Source: JAHECE01 sp963780675
GTDB lineage: Bacteria > Actinomycetota > Actinomycetes > Actinomycetales > JAHECE01
NCBI GenBank assembly: GCA_963780675.1
Contig: CAWACR010000001.1
Span: 1-64,000, forward strand
Direction of reading: 5' to 3'
Length of the DNA: 64,000 bases
The notes under the pieces were generated by a model that worked only from the letters and a program-made list of their open reading frames with translations, had not been told where the DNA came from and ran no database searches. Below are positions 60,945-64,000 of this stretch, one piece after another. The stretch's first letter is position 1. Each line of letters starts with the position of its first letter. The translations under genes and the position numbers were made by a program.

Positions 60945-62092
60945 CTACGGAGTGGCGGCTCGGGCCGCTCGGCGGCGGCCCCGGCGCAGCGGCGTGGTGG
61001 TCAGCGCCACGGCCCAGCTGATCAGCATCAGCCCGAGGATTTCCCCGAACGAGAGCCGCTGCCCCAGCACCACGCGCCCGACGACGGCGGCCGTCGCCGG
61101 GAGCAGCGAGTTGAGCAGGGCGAACGTCGCGGTCGCGAGCCGCTTCAGGGCCACCTGGTCGATCGCGTACGGGATCGCGGAGGAGAGCAGCCCCGACGCG
61201 CGATCGCGGTGAACGCGAGCCGCCCGTCGCTCAGCACAGGCGCCGCCCCGGCCGCCGCGATCGGCGCCAGGGCCAGCGCACCCGCCGTCATCCCGACGCT
61301 CAGCGACGTCATGCCGTCGCGCTGTGCCGCGATGCGCCCGCCGAGCACCATGTACCCGGCCCACGCCGCACCGGCGCCGGCGGCGGCGAGGAGCCCGATC
61401 GCCGTCGCCCCGGCGTCCGCGCCCCAGTCCGCCCCGAAGCCGCCGAGGAACAGGACACCCAGCCCGGCGAGCATCGCCCCGAAGAGCGTCCTGATCGAGC
61501 GCCCCCGCCACGCCGCCAGCACCACGGGCCCGGCGAACTCCACCGCGACCGCCGTCCCGAGCGGGATGTGCGCAATCGCCACGTAGAACAGGACGTTCAT
61601 CAGCGTGAGGACCAGGCCGAAGACCGCGGATGCGCCGAGAGTCGACCTGGTCCACGTCGCGCGCCACGGCCTCCGCCACAGCACGAGGACGACGGCGGCC
61701 ACCACGCCGCGCAGCCACGCGACGCTCACGGGGGCCATCGCCGCGAACATCGTGACCGCGAGCGCGGCGCCCGCGTACTGCGAGACGCCGGCCGTCATGA
61801 AAAGGACCGGCGCAGGGACGCGCACGCGCCCGGGGGTGGGCGCGGCGACCACCGGCGGGCCCACCCCCGCGGCCGCGGCCGGGCCGTCGCCCGAGGCCGG
61901 CACCTGGGACGGGATCGGCACGGGGACGAGGACGTCCGACGGCGTCGGGTAGGCGGGCACGTCGGGCGCGGGCACGTCCTGGGGCCTCGAGGTCGACGAC
62001 GGCGCCCACCCGGCTCCGGAGCCGTCACCCGAGGCTGAGCCAGCGCCAGCGGCTGCGGCCGGGCCGCGCGAGGTGGGCGGGACGGTCGTCAT
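60945..62092 (-). CDS. EamA/DMT-family exporter, one frame change
   Basis: About 383 residues when joined. The N-terminal 85 are Ala/Pro/Gly-rich and unusual for the family. Then come ten helices in two EamA repeats: LGASAVFGLVLTLMNVLFYV, AIAHIPLGTAVAVEFAGPVV, GAGAAWAGYMVLGGRIAAQR. The frame changes near 61200, with one base missing rather than added, and continues with LLSSAIPYAIDQVALKRL to LISWAVALTTTPLRRG. Transporters of this group (RhtA-like) export amino acids or metabolites. ATG 62092 overlaps the preceding stop (ATGA). Confidence 0.78.
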
Positions 62093-62973
62093 CGGCTCCC
62101 GGCCTGGGAGAACGTCACGGGAACCTCGAGCAGGGCATGGTCGCTGAGTGCGAGCCTCGTCGCCCGCGCCGAGGCGGCGGCTTCCACTGCGCCGAGGCCG
62201 AGCACGTGGTCGACCTGACGGTTCGGGGCCCACGACGGATGCGTCAACGCACGCGCGAGCAGCGTGAACCCGCCCTGCTCGACGGGCTCAGGCCGCAGGT
62301 TGAGGTCCCCGAGGACGACGGCGGGCAGCGGCCGCCCGGGCGCCCCCGCCCTGGTCGCGAGCCCGGCGACACGCCGGCGCACCTCGGCCAGCTGCACCGA
62401 CGCCACGGCAGGGATCCGCGAGAGGTGGGTCGCCGCCGCCACCACCTGCCCGGCCGGGGCCCGGACGACGGCGGCAAGGAGGACGCGTGGCTCGTCCGTG
62501 AGGACGCGAGCCCGCGCGACCGAGCGGGGAACCACACCGGGCGCCATCTCGGGCAGCCGCGGGATGCTCGGCAGCGGCTGGGCGAACCACGCGACGACCG
62601 GGAAGCGCGAGAGAAGGGCGACGCCGTACCCGGGCCGCGCCGTCGTCGACCGGGCACGCGCTCGGGAGGCGCGGACGTCGCCCGCAACCGCTGCGGCGAA
62701 TCGGTGGTGTCGTAGGCCCGTCGCGGCCGCGACGACCGCCGCCTGGTCGACCGCTCCCGTGCGCGGCTGCTCGGCGTCTACCTCTTGGAGCGCAAGGACG
62801 TCCGCCTCGAGGTCGGCGAGGGCACGGAACAGAGCGGGCGCGCTCAGCCGGTCGCCCGTCCGGTCCCCCGCGTTGGCGCAGCCGTGCTGCAGGTTCAGCG
62901 TCGCGAGGCGAAGGGCCGCGCCCGTGGCGCCGGCGCCGGGGCCGGCGCCGGGACCGGGCGCCGGAGCCAGGGC
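62089..62973 (-). CDS. endonuclease/exonuclease/phosphatase family protein, start unclear
   Basis: About 290 codons of a DNase I-like fold protein. LRLATLNLQHGCANAGDRTG, then LADLEADVLALQEVDAEQPR supply the conserved Asn and Glu. VVLGDLNLRPEPVEQGGFTL and NRQVDHVLG carry the Asp-Asn pair, and RLALSDHALLEVPVTF the Ser-Asp-His end. No ATG or GTG lies between the in-frame stop at 62976 and the conserved start, so a small indel in the G/C-rich repeat near 62950 probably hides the true start (GTG 62999 overlaps the MsrB stop). The substrate may be phosphodiesters or lipids. Confidence 0.7.
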   Translation of the reverse strand, partial: ALAPAPGPGAGPGAGATGAALRLATLNLQHGCANAGDRTGDRLSAPALFRALADLEADVLALQEVDAEQPRTGAVDQAAVVAAATGLRHHRFAAAVAGDVRASRARARSTTARPGYGVALLSRFPVVAWFAQPLPSIPRLPEMAPGVVPRSVARARVLTDEPRVLLAAVVRAPAGQVVAAATHLSRIPAVASVQLAEVRRRVAGLATRAGAPGRPLPAVVLGDLNLRPEPVEQGGFTLLARALTHPSWAPNRQVDHVLGLGAVEAAASARATRLALSDHALLEVPVTFSQAGSR

Positions 62974-62996
62974 TCACGCTGGGGCGCACGTCGGGC

Positions 62997-63392
62997 TCAC
63001 TTCGGCACGAAGGTGAGCGACACCGAGTTCATGCAGAAGCGCTGGCCGGTGGGGGTCTGGGCGGCGTCGTCGAACACGTGGCCCAGGTGGGAGCCGCAGC
63101 GCGCGCAGCGGACCTCGATGCGTGACATGAACAGCGAGCGGTCCTCGAGGAGCTCGACGGCGTCGCCCTCCTGGGGCTCGTAGAACGACGGCCAGCCGCA
63201 GTGGGAGTCGAACTTGGCGTCGCTGCGGAAGAGCTCCTGGCCGCACGCGCGGCAGCTGTAGATGCCGACGCGGTTCTCGCCCAGCAGCTCACCCGTCCAC
63301 GGGCGTTCGGTGCCCGCCTTCCGCAGGACCTTGTACTCCTCGGGGGTGAGGACCGCCCGCCACTCGGCGTCCGACTTGGTGATCTTCTCCAT
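62997..63392 (-). CDS. msrB: peptide-methionine (R)-S-oxide reductase
   Basis: A 131-residue enzyme reducing R-methionine sulfoxide in proteins. MEKITKSDAEWRAVLTPEEY, then GIYSCRACGQELFRSDAKFD (first zinc CxxC), CGWPSFYEPQEGDAVELLED, VRCARCGSHLGHVFDDAAQT (second CxxC), and GQRFCMNSVSLTFVPK with the active Cys. The ATG at 63392 is the normal start. A truncated paralogue lies at 56479-56778. Confidence 0.95.
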   Translation of the reverse strand: MEKITKSDAEWRAVLTPEEYKVLRKAGTERPWTGELLGENRVGIYSCRACGQELFRSDAKFDSHCGWPSFYEPQEGDAVELLEDRSLFMSRIEVRCARCGSHLGHVFDDAAQTPTGQRFCMNSVSLTFVPK

Positions 63393-63511
63393 AGGGGCAT
63401 TCTGCGCCTGTCCCGGACGGGAGGCGAGGCGGGGTGGGCCGCCGACCGGTGTCGCAGGTTGTCCACAGCCGGGAAGCCCGGCCGGGTGGATGTCGGTGGG
63501 TGGGCGTAGTG

Positions 63512-63527
63512 TGCAACACATGTTCGA
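63512..63527 (+). promoter_or_regulatory. near-consensus LexA (SOS) box over the HNH gene start
   Basis: TGCAACACATGTTCGA matches the actinobacterial LexA consensus TCGAAC-N4-GTTCGA at all but two positions, with the right half perfect. The ATG of the HNH gene lies in its centre. In mycobacteria the related 13E12-type genes are known to be LexA-controlled. Binding here is inference. Confidence 0.5.
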
Positions 63528-64000
63528 AGAACGGGCTCCGAGTGTGCGGGGCGGGTGGGTCGAGGGCGGCGAGCCCCGGGCGTTCTGGCTCCCGACGGCG
63601 GCCGACGAGGCGTTCATCGCCGCCCTGAACGCCTCGTACCCCGCGGGCGACGAGGCGGACGACAGCGGGTGGTGGGACGCAGCCGACGACTGCGCGCCGT
63701 GGGACGGCGCAGGAGACAACGCCGGCCACACCGCACCTGTTGGCGGGGACGACGGCGCGTGGGCGCCCATGTTCGGCGTGGAGCCCGAGCGGGTGGTCGC
63801 GTCAGCCGCCCGCGCCGCCGACGGGTCGCTGGTCCTGGACGCGGCCAGGCTGCTCGCGGCGCCGTCGGCGGACTGGCTCGAGCACCAGGACCCGGGCCCG
63901 GAACTCAGCTGGCGGCTGGCCGCGGCGGACCCCGAGGCCGGAGACGACTACGCCGTGGTCGAACTCATCGCCGCCTGGACCCGCCTCGCCTCCTGGGCAC
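63520..64000 (+). CDS. DUF222/HNH endonuclease domain protein, 5' part
   Basis: An open frame of 160 codons running off the right edge. It starts MFEERAPSVRGGWVEGGEPR and has an acidic Asp/Trp/Gly-rich stretch. It then reads LLAAPSADWLEHQDPGPELS and DYAVVELIAAWTRLASWA, the entry helices of DUF222, the N-terminal part of actinobacterial HNH (13E12-type) endonuclease genes. The HNH motif itself would lie to the right, outside the window. These genes are multicopy in many Micrococcales. Confidence 0.75.
   Translation, partial: MFEERAPSVRGGWVEGGEPRAFWLPTAADEAFIAALNASYPAGDEADDSGWWDAADDCAPWDGAGDNAGHTAPVGGDDGAWAPMFGVEPERVVASAARAADGSLVLDAARLLAAPSADWLEHQDPGPELSWRLAAADPEAGDDYAVVELIAAWTRLASWA

Overview
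The window is about 70% G+C and codes on both strands almost without gaps. It begins inside an rRNA operon read on the minus strand: most of a 23S gene, a spacer with no tRNA, a complete 16S gene, and a leader with a good promoter. The rRNA layout, GTG starts, GTGA/ATGA stop-start overlaps and a DUF222/HNH gene at the right edge indicate a free-living high-GC actinobacterium. Micrococcales (Cellulomonadaceae or Promicromonosporaceae-like) is my inference; no species can be named by eye.

Layout. 1-4720: rrn operon (minus). 5274-7249: MacB-type ABC exporter pair. 7294-12489: MMPL transporter and a P2-type cation ATPase (minus). 12839-14334: a broken Zn-phospholipase-like gene. 14424-17090: three-gene ABC-2 exporter (minus). 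17221-19506: GH3 glycosidase. 19741-21625: a carboxymuconolactone-decarboxylase remnant, a double SRPBCC protein and a LapA-like membrane protein. 21543-26157: serine hydrolase lipoprotein, Ser/Thr kinase, Ca2+/Na+ exchanger. 26226-30817: a translationally coupled trio (FAD desaturase-like enzyme, HEAT-glycosyltransferase fusion, UGT-like glycosyltransferase). 31067-37265: DUF5995, a Pro/Thr stalk lipoprotein, a CPA1 antiporter, and DUF389 and DUF2254 membrane proteins. 37369-48816: mostly metabolic genes (VOC protein, esterase, hydantoinase A/B pair, glycerophosphodiesterase, hydrolase, acyltransferase, two flavoenzymes). 48911-51764: a PadR-regulated pair, then Pit phosphate transporter with its PhoU-like partner. 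51859-56379: kinase/flippase fusion and ThrE-like exporter. 56479-63392: MsrB remnant, SQR-like flavoprotein, DEAD-box helicase, EamA exporter, endonuclease/phosphatase-family protein, MsrB. The right edge cuts an HNH endonuclease gene that has a near-consensus SOS box.

Cross-cutting signals. (1) The 12-mer GACGACGGCGCC, on either strand, occurs at least 18 times from 24 kb onward, in several reading phases and in three intergenic gaps. Simple codon preference does not explain this. (2) Long perfect inverted repeats recur between genes. One type shares the outer arm GCCGAACGCGGGGTTA. Another has entered the hydantoinase B gene twice, in frame. (3) Eight genes are split by single-base frame changes, nearly all an extra base in a G/C run. 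This looks more like assembly indels than true decay.

No CRISPR array, prophage, transposase or tRNA was found.
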